NCBI RefSeq assembly: GCF_000379465.1
Contig: NZ_KB905408.1
Coordinates: 1 to 40,036 of the forward strand
Direction: 5' to 3'
Length of the DNA: 40,036 nt
Origin: Sciscionella marina DSM 45152
GTDB taxonomy: Bacteria > Actinomycetota > Actinomycetes > Mycobacteriales > Pseudonocardiaceae
Of this stretch, positions 17,445 to 25,752 are shown one piece after another. Position 1 is the stretch's first letter; each line of letters starts with the position of its first letter. Below the pieces are notes generated by a model. That model was given only the letters and a program-made list of their open reading frames with translations. It was not told the DNA's origin and did no database searches. Made by a program: the position numbers and the translations under genes.

Positions 17445-18344
17445 CTATCGCGCCAGGCCGGCGGTGACGATGCGCTGGTGCTCGCCGAACTGTTGGGCGA
17501 TCTCGAACAGTTCGCGCCCGTACTTGATCGCCAGCTCACGCCCGTTGGTGACGGTCACCTGCCAACCGAGCTCGGTCAGCCGCGTGTCGGGACGGGGGCG
17601 GTTGTCGTTGTCATAGAAAAGATCGGCGACATCCACCTGGAACTGCTCGCCCAGTCGCTCCGCCCAGCCGTCCGCGGAGTCAAGCGAATCCAGCACGGTG
17701 GTGAGCGAGTCCGCATGCTCGACGGCGATGCGGCTGCCCGGCGCGGAGAGCCCGTGCACCGCGGTGAGGAGCTTTTCCTCGGCCTCCGCCGGAAGGTAGG
17801 GCAGCAGGCCCTCGGCCAGCCACGCGGTCGGCCGAGTGCGGTCGAATCCCGCCTGCTCCAGCGCGGCCGGCCAGTCCTCGCGCAGATCGATAGCCACCGC
17901 ACGACGTGCACAGCGAGGTTCGGCGCCCTCCTTGGCCAGCACATCGTCCTTGAACGCCAACACCCGCGGCTGATCGATCTCGAACACCGTCGCATCGGCG
18001 GGCCATTCCAGGCGCCACGCGCGGGCGTCCAGCCCGGAGGCCAGAACGACGGCCTGGGTCACGCCCTCGCGCCATCCCTCGATGAAGAAGTCGTCGAAGA
18101 CCCTGGTGCGAATCCCCATCATGGTGGACATGTTCGACCAGAGCTCGTGGTCCTGCCCCTCGCCCGGCTCTGGTTCGCGGGTTGGTGTCGGGACCCCGGA
18201 GGCGTCCACCAAGAGCGCGGCATACGGATCGACGATCAGACGATCGCTGCGCTGCGATTCGATCGCCCGACCGCTGGCCACACCGATCGCGGTCAGACCG
18301 ACGCTCGAAGCGATGTCCCATTCATCGTTTTCGTGCCTTGGCAT
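17445..18344 (-). CDS. LCMT-type SAM-dependent methyltransferase
   Basis: 299 residues from ATG 18344, with GGAGCG upstream. It belongs to the actinobacterial group of leucine-carboxyl-methyltransferase-like enzymes (TIGR00027 type). The landmarks are SVGLTAIGVASGRAIES, the RSDRLIVDPYAALLV segment near the N-terminus, the SAM loop VVLASGLDARAWRLEWP, the acidic FEIDQP, and PTAWLAEGLLPYLPAEAEE after the active site. Mycobacteria and relatives carry many paralogues, generally without assigned substrates. It is convergent with the lipase and stands alone. Confidence 0.9.
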   Translation of the reverse strand: MPRHENDEWDIASSVGLTAIGVASGRAIESQRSDRLIVDPYAALLVDASGVPTPTREPEPGEGQDHELWSNMSTMMGIRTRVFDDFFIEGWREGVTQAVVLASGLDARAWRLEWPADATVFEIDQPRVLAFKDDVLAKEGAEPRCARRAVAIDLREDWPAALEQAGFDRTRPTAWLAEGLLPYLPAEAEEKLLTAVHGLSAPGSRIAVEHADSLTTVLDSLDSADGWAERLGEQFQVDVADLFYDNDNRPRPDTRLTELGWQVTVTNGRELAIKYGRELFEIAQQFGEHQRIVTAGLAR

Positions 18345-19511
18345 ACCTTACGCTCCATACTTTTGCGGCTACTTATCGCAACCCTCCACCCGAATGCTTG
18401 TACCAAGCAAGCAAGCGTGCCGTACGCCACGTTGCCTTGAGGGGAACCCGGAAACGGCACTGGAGAACGGCCGTTCACCGGGGCGCCGGCAGACTCGCAT
18501 GGTCAGGTGCGCGACCGTTGGCCCGATGTTGTGCTTCCGGGGGTTCGTGGAACGGCTATCCGCCGTCGTTCATGACGGTGGCCGTGTGGAGCGGGTGGTG
18601 GATCGTGGTCTGGCCAGTGCGTAGTGGGTCAATGGCCGGTCCTCGTGGAGCGTCGTGTGTGCCTCGAGGACACTCGAGTGGGGTGTGCGCGGCCGCGGTT
18701 CCCGGAGCATGTGGTCCGTGTCGAGCCGTAGGCCGTTGTCGTACAGGTCGTTTTGGTGCGGCCGTCGTAGTCGATGCATGCCGGGAAGCATGACACCGGA
18801 AAAATCTCTGGGCGCGTTCGATGCGAGGAACACGATGGCTGCGGCGATCTTCGCCGCGGAGGCCGTGCGGCCAGGTTGTCGAGGTAACGCTGAAGGGTCG
18901 CAGCCCCCCGTCGTCCATACACGCAGTCCACCGCCTCCTTCTGGGGCACGCCGGATGGCGTCGACCCGGATTCCCAGGTCCCCGGTACCTCACCACTTTC
19001 GATTTCGGCGGACTTTCGGGCCACCAGGAATCGATGAAACGTCTTCACCAACGCCGCTGCCGCGGGGTCCGGCGACCTGCACCATCCCGGGGCTGAAGGC
19101 CCCTCGCCGCGCTACCGGAGCCAATCCCGACGCTATCGCGGCATCGCGGCGCGTATCCATACCCGAGGGGCCGCTGATTGGTGACTACGCAACCTGGACA
19201 AGCACGGTGGTTCGGCGGTTGAACTACCGAACCGGAGGCTAAACGTGGCGGATTCACGAGTCAGGCTGTTGCTGCCGCAACAGAGATGCGGCCTCCACCA
19301 TGTCAGTGTTGTCGCCTCACCTGAGCCGCGATTCGACTGATATGTCGATGACACGTTTTCAGTTTCACACTGGTTTCGGGTGCAGCACATGTCGGGAGGG
19401 GTCCGTCGAGAATGTGCGTCCGAACAAGAGGTTCCCGCGACCAGCACAGCGCCCCGGTTTCGCCGATGACCGAACCGCTGGAGTACGTAACCGGGTCGAT
19501 GTCCTGCTCGC
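18345..19511. other. Long gene-poor stretch
   Basis: More than 1.1 kb between the LCMT-type gene and the end of the nickel permease gene. Overlapping open frames on both strands are rich in Arg, Pro and Ser and have no consistent start or family. Only the SDR-like scrap near 18,800 was noticed. It looks like decayed DNA. Confidence 0.4.
18777..18866 (-). pseudogene. Possible SDR C-terminal fragment
   Basis: One minus frame reads ASAAKIAAAIVFLASNAP and then FSGVMLPG. This resembles the stretch near the C-terminus of short-chain dehydrogenases (EIAAAIVFLASD....TG..LPVDGG). Only about 30 codons fit and the final Asp-Gly-Gly is replaced, so at most this is a scrap. Confidence 0.25.
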
Positions 19512-20651
19512 TCAGGATGGTCGGTATTCATGCGCGGTTCGCTGCTTGGCGTTCCAGCGATTCTCCACGTTGCCGAAGTGCCAGACCGCGAGCGCGATGC
19601 CCCAGGAGAGAATCAGTACGGCGACCATGGCGTAGCCGACATAGTCCAGGTCGAGGGTGCCGAGGAGGCCGAGAACTCCGGTGGTGGTGTCGGTGGCCTG
19701 TGCGATGACACCGAGTAGTTCGATGATCCCGATGATGATCGCCGCCAGTACGGAGACGGCGGTGACGGTGATGTTGTAGAAAACCTTGCGTACCGGGCGG
19801 GCGAAGGCCCATCCGTAGGCGGCATTCATAAAAGCACCATCGGTGGTGTCCATCAGTGTCATTCCCGCAGTGAAGAGTATGGGCAAGACGAGGATCGCAT
19901 ACCACGGAAGATTGCCGATCGCCGCGGCTCCCGCGATTGCCAGCAGGGCGACCTCGGTCACGGTGTCGAAACCGAATCCGAAAAGTACGCCGATGGGATA
20001 AATATGTGATGGTCGGCGCACGAATCGCATCAGTCTGCCGAAAAATCTGGTCAAGAATCCGCGTTGGTCGAGTTGGTGCTCGAGCTCGGACTCGTCCAAA
20101 TCGTCATGACGCATGCGGCGGAACACTTTGACGAGGTTGACGAGGATCAGTAGATTGAGACCGCCGATGAACAGAAGGAATATCCCGGAAATCGATGCGC
20201 CGAACAGTCCCGCGTTCTGTTCTATCACGGAGTTCTGGTCACTGATCTCACCTGCCAGCGCGTGCAGCCCGAAGGCTATCAGCGCTACCATCACGACGAC
20301 CACGGTCGAGTGGCCGAGTGAGAACCAGAACCCTACCGAGACCGGTCGGTTCCCGCGATTGATGGCGGTATGTTCTTCCTGGAGCTTACGAGTGGTGTTG
20401 TCGATCGCGGCGATGTGATCCGCATCGAAAGCGTGCCGGAGTCCCAGTGTGTATGCGGTGACACCGAGGCCGATCCCGAAGGTTCCGTTGGTGCCGAGCT
20501 GAAAATTTCCCGGTACCACGAATGCGAGCAGTATGACCCATCCGAGAATGTGGAAAATGGCAACTACAGCGTACATCCAAACATAAGTCCGCCATGGGGC
20601 GCGAACTACCGGGGAAGCGGAGTTTTCGGTGGACGACCCGGATCTGTTCAT
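19512..20651 (-). CDS. HoxN/HupN/NixA-family nickel (cobalt) permease
   Basis: 379 residues. ATG 20651 is chosen for AGGAGAGG upstream; an in-frame upstream extension is not supported. The NiCoT signature RHAFDADHIAAIDN is at about 72-85, with the metal-binding HX4DH residues His73, Asp78 and His79 in helix 2. Further family blocks are GFWFSLGHSTVV, LFGFGFDTVTEVALL and the FTAGMTLMDTTDGAFM block. About eight membrane helices are visible. The permease imports Ni2+ at high affinity. It faces away from the hydrogenase operon across a 587-base intergenic region, an arrangement that points to nickel supply for the hydrogenase. Confidence 0.95.
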   Translation of the reverse strand: MNRSGSSTENSASPVVRAPWRTYVWMYAVVAIFHILGWVILLAFVVPGNFQLGTNGTFGIGLGVTAYTLGLRHAFDADHIAAIDNTTRKLQEEHTAINRGNRPVSVGFWFSLGHSTVVVVMVALIAFGLHALAGEISDQNSVIEQNAGLFGASISGIFLLFIGGLNLLILVNLVKVFRRMRHDDLDESELEHQLDQRGFLTRFFGRLMRFVRRPSHIYPIGVLFGFGFDTVTEVALLAIAGAAAIGNLPWYAILVLPILFTAGMTLMDTTDGAFMNAAYGWAFARPVRKVFYNITVTAVSVLAAIIIGIIELLGVIAQATDTTTGVLGLLGTLDLDYVGYAMVAVLILSWGIALAVWHFGNVENRWNAKQRTAHEYRPS

Positions 20652-20875
20652 CGCTGTACCTCTCCTTCGCTCACTTCGGTGAACAATCACGGGACCAGAC
20701 CTATAGAGGAACGATCTCGTTGTGCCACGGCGTCAGTGGTCGTCACTCTTCGCCAGGTTTATCGTGGCATACCTATATTTTTGGCCGTCGGGTCCGCCGG
20801 TGCCGAGTCGGTCGGTATCGCCTCGAAGCGCGCGGCGGTCAGGCGATCAGTTGTGTGTCTGTGAGGCTAGAACTG

Positions 20876-20892
20876 TTGCCAGGAATTGGCAA
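20876..20892. promoter_or_regulatory. Nur-like nickel box (inverted repeat)
   Basis: TTGCCA-GGAAT-TGGCAA is a perfect 6+6 inverted repeat with five-base spacing. The Streptomyces nickel regulator Nur (Fur family) is reported to bind tTGCaa-N5-ttGCAA. This site keeps the TTGC...GCAA core and the exact spacing, differing in the two inner positions of each arm. It lies between the divergent nickel permease and hyp/hydrogenase operon, where such control is expected. Binding is inference. Confidence 0.5.
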
Positions 20893-21094
20893 TTAGCAGT
20901 TTCTGGCGGCCGATGATCCGGTGTGTTCTTCCTGAGCGCGGCTTCGAACGGTCCGGGAATCCGTGCGATTCCCGGTGCGAGCTGGATCGGGATCAGCGTA
21001 CGGCCGGTATTCGGATTGTCGATCACTGCGAGCGTACGGAAGTGGCGATTTTCGGAGCCGAGCCAGCCGATCGGGTCCTTCGGGTCGGCAGCTG

Positions 21095-21123
21095 TTGACA
21101 GGCGCGGTCGGCGAGTCTATACA
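21095..21123 (+). promoter_or_regulatory. Consensus sigma-A promoter of the hydrogenase operon
   Basis: TTGACA (21095-21100), a 17-base spacer and TATACA (21118-21123) form a nearly ideal housekeeping promoter. Transcription should begin near 21130, leaving a leader of about 110 bases before hypC1 at 21239. Such complete hexamers are uncommon in high-GC actinobacteria. This position, upstream of the first gene of the operon, is convincing. Confidence 0.7.
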
Positions 21124-21137
21124 CGGGTACTACGAGA

Positions 21138-21153
21138 TGTGTTCCAGGACACA
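21138..21153. promoter_or_regulatory. Inverted repeat just downstream of the predicted start site
   Basis: TGTGT-TCCAGG-ACACA begins about eight bases after the predicted transcription start of the hydrogenase operon. Its position suits a repressor site that would block a strong constitutive promoter. The arms are only five bases, so chance is possible. Confidence 0.3.
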
Positions 21154-21238
21154 CCCGCGGAACTGACTGACCCACCACAGTGCGACGGGTAGTCCTATCC
21201 CGCCGCTTCCGCCGGCTTCGGCCGGAAAGAAGGCGCAT

Positions 21239-21553
21239 ATGTGCCTCGCGGTGCCGGGCAAAGTTGTCCATCTGCGCGATGAAGATGACACGCGCATGGC
21301 CGAGGTCGATTTCGGCGGCGTGCGCAAGGATGTCTGTCTGCAATACATCCCCGATGTCGAGCTCGGTGATTATGTCATCGTCCATGTCGGGTTCGCGATC
21401 CAGCGCCTCGATGAGTCTTCCGCACGCGAAACACTGGCCAGCTTCGAGAATCTGGGTTACCTCGAGGAGGAGTTCGGGGACCAGCTGGCTTTGGCGAGGC
21501 GACAGGCCGGCATGGATGAGGAATCGACCGCTGGGAAGGGAGAGCTGCCGTGA
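21239..21553 (+). CDS. hypC: Hydrogenase maturation chaperone HypC (copy 1)
   Basis: 104 residues from ATG 21239, with AGAAGG upstream. It starts [10 protein letters not shown], with the essential N-terminal Cys2 and the PG turn. The [13 protein letters not shown] and [17 protein letters not shown] blocks are characteristic of HypC/HybG/HupF. HypC binds HypD, carries the Fe(CN)2CO unit, and passes it to the large-subunit precursor. The C-terminal 25 residues are longer than in E. coli HypC. First gene of the operon; its stop overlaps the hypD GTG start (GTGA). A second HypC is encoded at 31,799. Confidence 0.96.
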   Translation: MCLAVPGKVVHLRDEDDTRMAEVDFGGVRKDVCLQYIPDVELGDYVIVHVGFAIQRLDESSARETLASFENLGYLEEEFGDQLALARRQAGMDEESTAGKGELP

Positions 21554-22662
21554 AATACCTGGAGGAGTTCTCCGATCCGCAACTGGCCCGGCGATTGCTC
21601 GACCAGATTCATGCGACGGTGACCAGGCCGTGGGCGCTCATGGAGGTGTGCGGCGGGCAGACACACTCGATTATCCGGCATGGGATCGATCAGCTGCTTC
21701 CCGAAGGCATCGAGATGATCCACGGCCCTGGGTGCCCGGTGTGCGTGACCCCGCTGGAGATCATCGACAAGGCGCTCGAGATAGCGGCGCGCGAGGACGT
21801 GATCTTCTGTTCGTTCGGCGACATGCTGCGTGTGCCGGGCAGCAAGCACGATTTGTTCCGCATCAAGAGCGAGGGAAGCGACATCCGCTTGGTGTACTCA
21901 CCACTGGACGCGCTCAAGATCGCCAAGGAGAATCCGCAGCGGCAGGTGGTGTTCTTCGGGATCGGTTTCGAGACCACCGCCCCGGCCAACGCGATGACCG
22001 TGTACCAGGCCGAGCGGCTCGGTATCGAGAACTTCTCGCTGCTGGTTTCGCACGTGCTCGTTCCCCCGGCGATCGCCGCGATCATGGAATCGCCATCGTG
22101 TCGTGTGCAGGGTTTCCTGGCCGCGGGGCATGTGTGCAGTGTGATGGGGACACGTGAGTATCCGGCCCTGGCCGAGCGCTTCGAGGTCCCCATCGTGGTG
22201 ACCGGGTTCGAGCCGCTGGACATCCTGGAAGGTATCCGCCAGGCCGTCGTGCAGCTGGAATCCGGGCGTCACGAGGTACAGAACGCCTACCGCCGGGCGG
22301 TGCCGGAGGACGGTAATCCGGTCGCCAAAGAGATGTTGCGGGACGTGTTCGAGGTGACCGACCGCGCATGGCGGGGGATCGGTTCGATTCCGCGCAGCGG
22401 CTGGCGCCTTTCGGAGCGGTACCGGCGATTCGATGCCGAGCGGCGGTTCGCGGTGGCCGACATCCACACCGATGAGTCGTCGGTCTGCCGCTCGGGCGAA
22501 GTGTTGCAGGGCTTGATCAAACCCAACGAGTGCGCGGCCTTCGGGAAACAGTGCACACCGCGTAATCCACTCGGGGCCACCATGGTCTCCTCCGAGGGCG
22601 CATGCGCGGCCTACTACCAGTACCGCAGGCTCGATCTCCTTCCGGCGGGAGCATCACGATGA
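21550..22662 (+). CDS. hypD: Hydrogenase formation protein HypD
   Basis: 370 residues from GTG 21550. HypD is the iron-sulfur scaffold on which CO and CN are attached to iron. The key segments are [10 protein letters not shown] (Cys34), GPGCPVC (Cys62, Cys65), and the redox-site region around [16 protein letters not shown]. The C-terminal four-Cys cluster has Cys at [22 protein letters not shown] and EGACAAYY. Length and motifs agree with the family. It is coupled upstream to hypC1 and downstream to hypE (ATGA). Confidence 0.97.
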   Translation: MKYLEEFSDPQLARRLLDQIHATVTRPWALMEVCGGQTHSIIRHGIDQLLPEGIEMIHGPGCPVCVTPLEIIDKALEIAAREDVIFCSFGDMLRVPGSKHDLFRIKSEGSDIRLVYSPLDALKIAKENPQRQVVFFGIGFETTAPANAMTVYQAERLGIENFSLLVSHVLVPPAIAAIMESPSCRVQGFLAAGHVCSVMGTREYPALAERFEVPIVVTGFEPLDILEGIRQAVVQLESGRHEVQNAYRRAVPEDGNPVAKEMLRDVFEVTDRAWRGIGSIPRSGWRLSERYRRFDAERRFAVADIHTDESSVCRSGEVLQGLIKPNECAAFGKQCTPRNPLGATMVSSEGACAAYYQYRRLDLLPAGASR

Positions 22663-23750
22663 CTGAGGACACGCTGCCCACGAGCACGGCGAGCGGTCCC
22701 GCGATCGACGCCGATTCCTGGGTCTGCCCGCTTCCCCTGCGCGACTCGCCGAACATCGTGATGGGACATGGCGCGGGCGGTGCCCTGTCGGCAGAACTGG
22801 TGACGCATCTGTTCCAACCCGGTTATGGTGCCGCGGGCACGACCGAACTCGGCGACGCCGCCGTCATCGCTGCGCAGCCGGGCAGGCTGTCGTTCTCCAC
22901 CGACTCGTATGTGGTCAAGCCGACCTTCTTTCCCGGAGGCAACATCGGCGATCTCGCGGTCAACGGCACGGTCAACGATGTCTCGATGTGCGGTGGCAGG
23001 CCGATGTTCCTTTCCACGTCGTTCATCCTGGAAGAGGGCACCCCACTGGAAGATCTCGCTCGCGTGGCGCGGTCCATGGGGTGGGCGGCCGAACGGGCGG
23101 GAGTCCGGCTGGTGACCGGCGACACCAAGGTCGTCGATTCCGGGAATGGTGACGGTATCTACGTCAACACCGCTGGTATCGGCGTGATCCCGGATGGCGT
23201 GGACATCCGCCCGGATCGAGCACAGCCAGGCGATGCCGTGCTGCTCAGCGGTTGCCTGGGGTTGCACGGCATCGCGGTGATGAGCAGCAGGGAGGGCATC
23301 GATTTCGGCACCACGGTCGAAAGTGACACCGCTGCGCTGAATGACCTCGTCGATGTCATGATCGGCACCGGCGCGGACATTCATGTCCTGCGCGATCCGA
23401 CCCGCGGTGGCCTGGCGGCGGCGGTGAACGAGATCGCGCGGAGCTCAGAGGTCGGGATCGAGATCGAAGAGTCACGGTTACCGGTTCCCGAGGCCGTGTC
23501 CAACGCCTGCGGTCTGCTCGGCCTGGATCCGATGTTCGTGGCCAATGAAGGCAAGCTGATGGCGATCGTGGCCGAGCAGGAGGCTGACCGGGTGCTGGAG
23601 GCGATGCGCGGACACGAGGCCGGGCAGGACGCGGTGTACATCGGGCGATGCGTCGCCGAGCACCCTGGTGCGATGGTCGCGCGCACCGGAATCGGCGCGA
23701 CGCGGGTGGTCGACCTTCCGATCGGCGAGCAGTTGCCGCGCATCTGCTGA
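22659..23750 (+). CDS. hypE: Carbamoyl dehydratase HypE
   Basis: 363 residues; ATG 22659 overlaps the hypD stop. HypE dehydrates a carbamoyl group, delivered by HypF onto its C-terminal Cys, to make the cyanide ligands. The terminal PRIC, with Cys as the last residue, is present. The GHGAGG segment near the N-terminus, [39 protein letters not shown] and [16 protein letters not shown] are the ATP-binding blocks shared with PurM/SelD. A 30-residue N-terminal extension precedes the core. It needs HypF, encoded at 33,233. Confidence 0.97.
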   Translation: MTEDTLPTSTASGPAIDADSWVCPLPLRDSPNIVMGHGAGGALSAELVTHLFQPGYGAAGTTELGDAAVIAAQPGRLSFSTDSYVVKPTFFPGGNIGDLAVNGTVNDVSMCGGRPMFLSTSFILEEGTPLEDLARVARSMGWAAERAGVRLVTGDTKVVDSGNGDGIYVNTAGIGVIPDGVDIRPDRAQPGDAVLLSGCLGLHGIAVMSSREGIDFGTTVESDTAALNDLVDVMIGTGADIHVLRDPTRGGLAAAVNEIARSSEVGIEIEESRLPVPEAVSNACGLLGLDPMFVANEGKLMAIVAEQEADRVLEAMRGHEAGQDAVYIGRCVAEHPGAMVARTGIGATRVVDLPIGEQLPRIC

Positions 23751-23778
23751 GTCATGAGTGCATTCGAAGGGAGGATGC

Positions 23779-24594
23779 GTGTCTGCTTCTGAGGACGGTG
23801 CCGCCATGTTCGCCCGTTACGCGTATCCGCCGAATGAGCTCGGTTACTGCGGGCCGCCTTCGGCGATTCCATACGACGCCCGGTTCACCGGCGAATCCGC
23901 TGTGCGGCTCGCCCGCCGGTTCGCTGGAGCCTGGTGTTATTTGCAGACCATCGCGTTCGCGACCGGGTATGCGAATCCACTCGACCGCGCGATCGTGGAG
24001 GCGTATTGGCTGGGTGGGCCGCTGCTCGAGCAGGTGGACGGCGAACTGTTCGCAAAGGCGCTGAGCGAACAGTTCCGGGGACAGCACGGAGCCCGCATGG
24101 CGGGACTGGCCGACGGCACCGCACGCGCGCACCACGGTTTCCACGTCTTCGAGGTCTATCCCTGGTCCGGAATGCTCGAGCACACCGAGGGGCCGGCTCT
24201 GACCATTCTGGACAACTGCCGGATCCGGTGGGGGACGGTGATCGGGCTGGATGGCGATCGGGCTTCCGTGCTCTCGAAGCCGTTGTGCTGGGACGGTGCA
24301 CATCTGCACCTCGGCCAGGAACGTGTGGAACGTCCGCGCTGGCGGCAGTGGGAATCCGCACTGGTGGCCGGGCTGGCCGAAGGGGACGAGGTCGCGCTGC
24401 ACTGGGACTGGGTGTGTGATCGACTCGGCCCGGAGCAGCTCGAGGCACTGCGCGACGGCACCGAGGCACAGCTTCGCAGGACCAGCAGGGCGATCGCCGC
24501 GCAAGACGGCCGGATGCGGCGTTCGGAATCCCGGCCGGTGGCCGCGTCAAGCCGTTCGGACAGCGGTATTTCCCGTGTGGCCCGTTTCGGATGA
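23779..24594 (+). CDS. DUF6390-like hydrogenase-associated protein
   Basis: 271 residues from GTG 23779, which has GGGAGG four bases upstream; a GTG at 23758 is an alternative. The N-terminal stretch FARYAYPPNELGYCGPP is the most recognisable part and resembles the DUF6390 family found beside actinobacterial group 1h hydrogenases. A WCYLQTIAFATGYANPLD block and HHGFHVFEVYPWSGML suggest a compact soluble enzyme-like domain. The last 40 residues are polar and probably disordered. It sits between the maturation genes hypCDE and the structural genes, with a four-base overlap into the small subunit frame. Function unknown; a maturation or assembly role is inferred from position alone. Confidence 0.75.
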   Translation: MSASEDGAAMFARYAYPPNELGYCGPPSAIPYDARFTGESAVRLARRFAGAWCYLQTIAFATGYANPLDRAIVEAYWLGGPLLEQVDGELFAKALSEQFRGQHGARMAGLADGTARAHHGFHVFEVYPWSGMLEHTEGPALTILDNCRIRWGTVIGLDGDRASVLSKPLCWDGAHLHLGQERVERPRWRQWESALVAGLAEGDEVALHWDWVCDRLGPEQLEALRDGTEAQLRRTSRAIAAQDGRMRRSESRPVAASSRSDSGISRVARFG

Positions 24595-24614
24595 ATTCTC
24601 AAGGTGGTGACATC

Positions 24615-25685
24615 ATGCCGACAGAAACCGTGCCGGAGAATGCCGGTGCGCGCACCGAAGATCCGGTCATCCACATCCTCTGGATCAATGCCGGACTCAG
24701 CTGTGACGGTGATTCCGTCGCGCTCACCGCGGCGACCCAGCCGAGTATCGAGGAAATCGCGCTCGGCGCGCTTCCCGGCTTGCCCAACGTGGCGGTTCAT
24801 TGGCCGCTGATCGACTTCGAATGCGGTTCGGAGAAGGGGGCCGATGATTTCCTCGAATGGTTCCGCAAGGCCGACCGCGGCGAGCTGGAGCCGTTCGTCC
24901 TCGTCGTCGAGGGATCGATCCCCAATGAGGAGATCAGCGGATCCGGCTATTGGTGCGGTTTCGGCAATGACGAGGAGACCGGGCAGCCGATCACCACGAA
25001 CGAATGGCTCGACCGGTTGGCGCCCAAGGCTCTCGGTATCGTGGCCGTGGGCACCTGCGCCACCTATGGTGGTATCCATGCCATGGAAGGGAATCCGACC
25101 GGAGCCATGGGAGTTCCCGACTATCTGGGCTGGGACTGGAAGTCGAAGGCCGGGCTGCCGATCGTGTGCGTACCGGGCTGCCCGATCCACCCGGACAACC
25201 TGTCCGAGACCCTGACATATCTGCTTTACCAGGCCAGCGGCCAGGCGCCGATGATCCCGCTGGACGAGGCGCTGCGGCCGAGCTGGTTGTTCGGTAAGAC
25301 CGTGCACGAGGGATGTGACCGTGCGGGCTACTACGAGCAGGGCGATTTCGCCCACGAATACGGCTCGGAGAAGTGCATCGTCAAGCTCGGCTGCTGGGGT
25401 CCGGTCGTGCGGTGCAACGTGCCGAAGCGGGGCTGGATCAACGGGATCGGCGGGTGCCCGAACGTCGGCGGCATCTGCATCGGCTGCACCATGCCGGGAT
25501 TCCCCGACAAGTTCATGCCGTTCATGGACGAGCCACCGGGCGGAAAGCTGTCCACCACCGTCGTATCCGGCTACGGCTCGGTCATGCGTTCGTTGCGCGG
25601 GATCACCCGTAAGACTCTGGACAAGGAACCCAAGTGGCGCCAGCGCGGTCGGCAGCTGCTGACCGGTTACCGGCAGGAACGCTAG
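24615..25685 (+). CDS. hhyS: [NiFe]-hydrogenase group 1h small subunit
   Basis: 356 residues. ATG 24615 has AAGGTGG at good spacing; an ATG at 24591 overlapping the previous stop would add eight residues. The subunit carries the electron-transfer clusters. The proximal site reads SCDGDS: Cys30 is kept, but the usual second Cys is Asp33, the three-Cys/one-Asp ligand set known from the actinobacterial-type hydrogenase of Ralstonia eutropha. VGTCATYGG and VPGCPIHPDN supply the other proximal ligands. HEGCDRAGYY, LGCWGPVVRCN and GGCPNVGGICIGCTMPGF fit the distal and medial clusters. There is no Tat signal peptide, so the enzyme stays cytoplasmic, as expected for group 1h. Confidence 0.95.
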   Translation: MPTETVPENAGARTEDPVIHILWINAGLSCDGDSVALTAATQPSIEEIALGALPGLPNVAVHWPLIDFECGSEKGADDFLEWFRKADRGELEPFVLVVEGSIPNEEISGSGYWCGFGNDEETGQPITTNEWLDRLAPKALGIVAVGTCATYGGIHAMEGNPTGAMGVPDYLGWDWKSKAGLPIVCVPGCPIHPDNLSETLTYLLYQASGQAPMIPLDEALRPSWLFGKTVHEGCDRAGYYEQGDFAHEYGSEKCIVKLGCWGPVVRCNVPKRGWINGIGGCPNVGGICIGCTMPGFPDKFMPFMDEPPGGKLSTTVVSGYGSVMRSLRGITRKTLDKEPKWRQRGRQLLTGYRQER

Positions 25686-25752
25686 GACCGGGAACCGACC
25701 GCGCTCGAGCGGAGCCGCCAACCCTTCCCGACACGGCTTACGGAGGCCGCTG

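Noticed and set aside
18629-19051. Minus-strand frame with an apparently normal N-terminus (MVKTFHRFLVARKSAE...)
   Set aside because: The second half becomes Arg/Ser-rich and overlaps an SDR-like scrap in another frame; no family recognised, no clear ribosome site.
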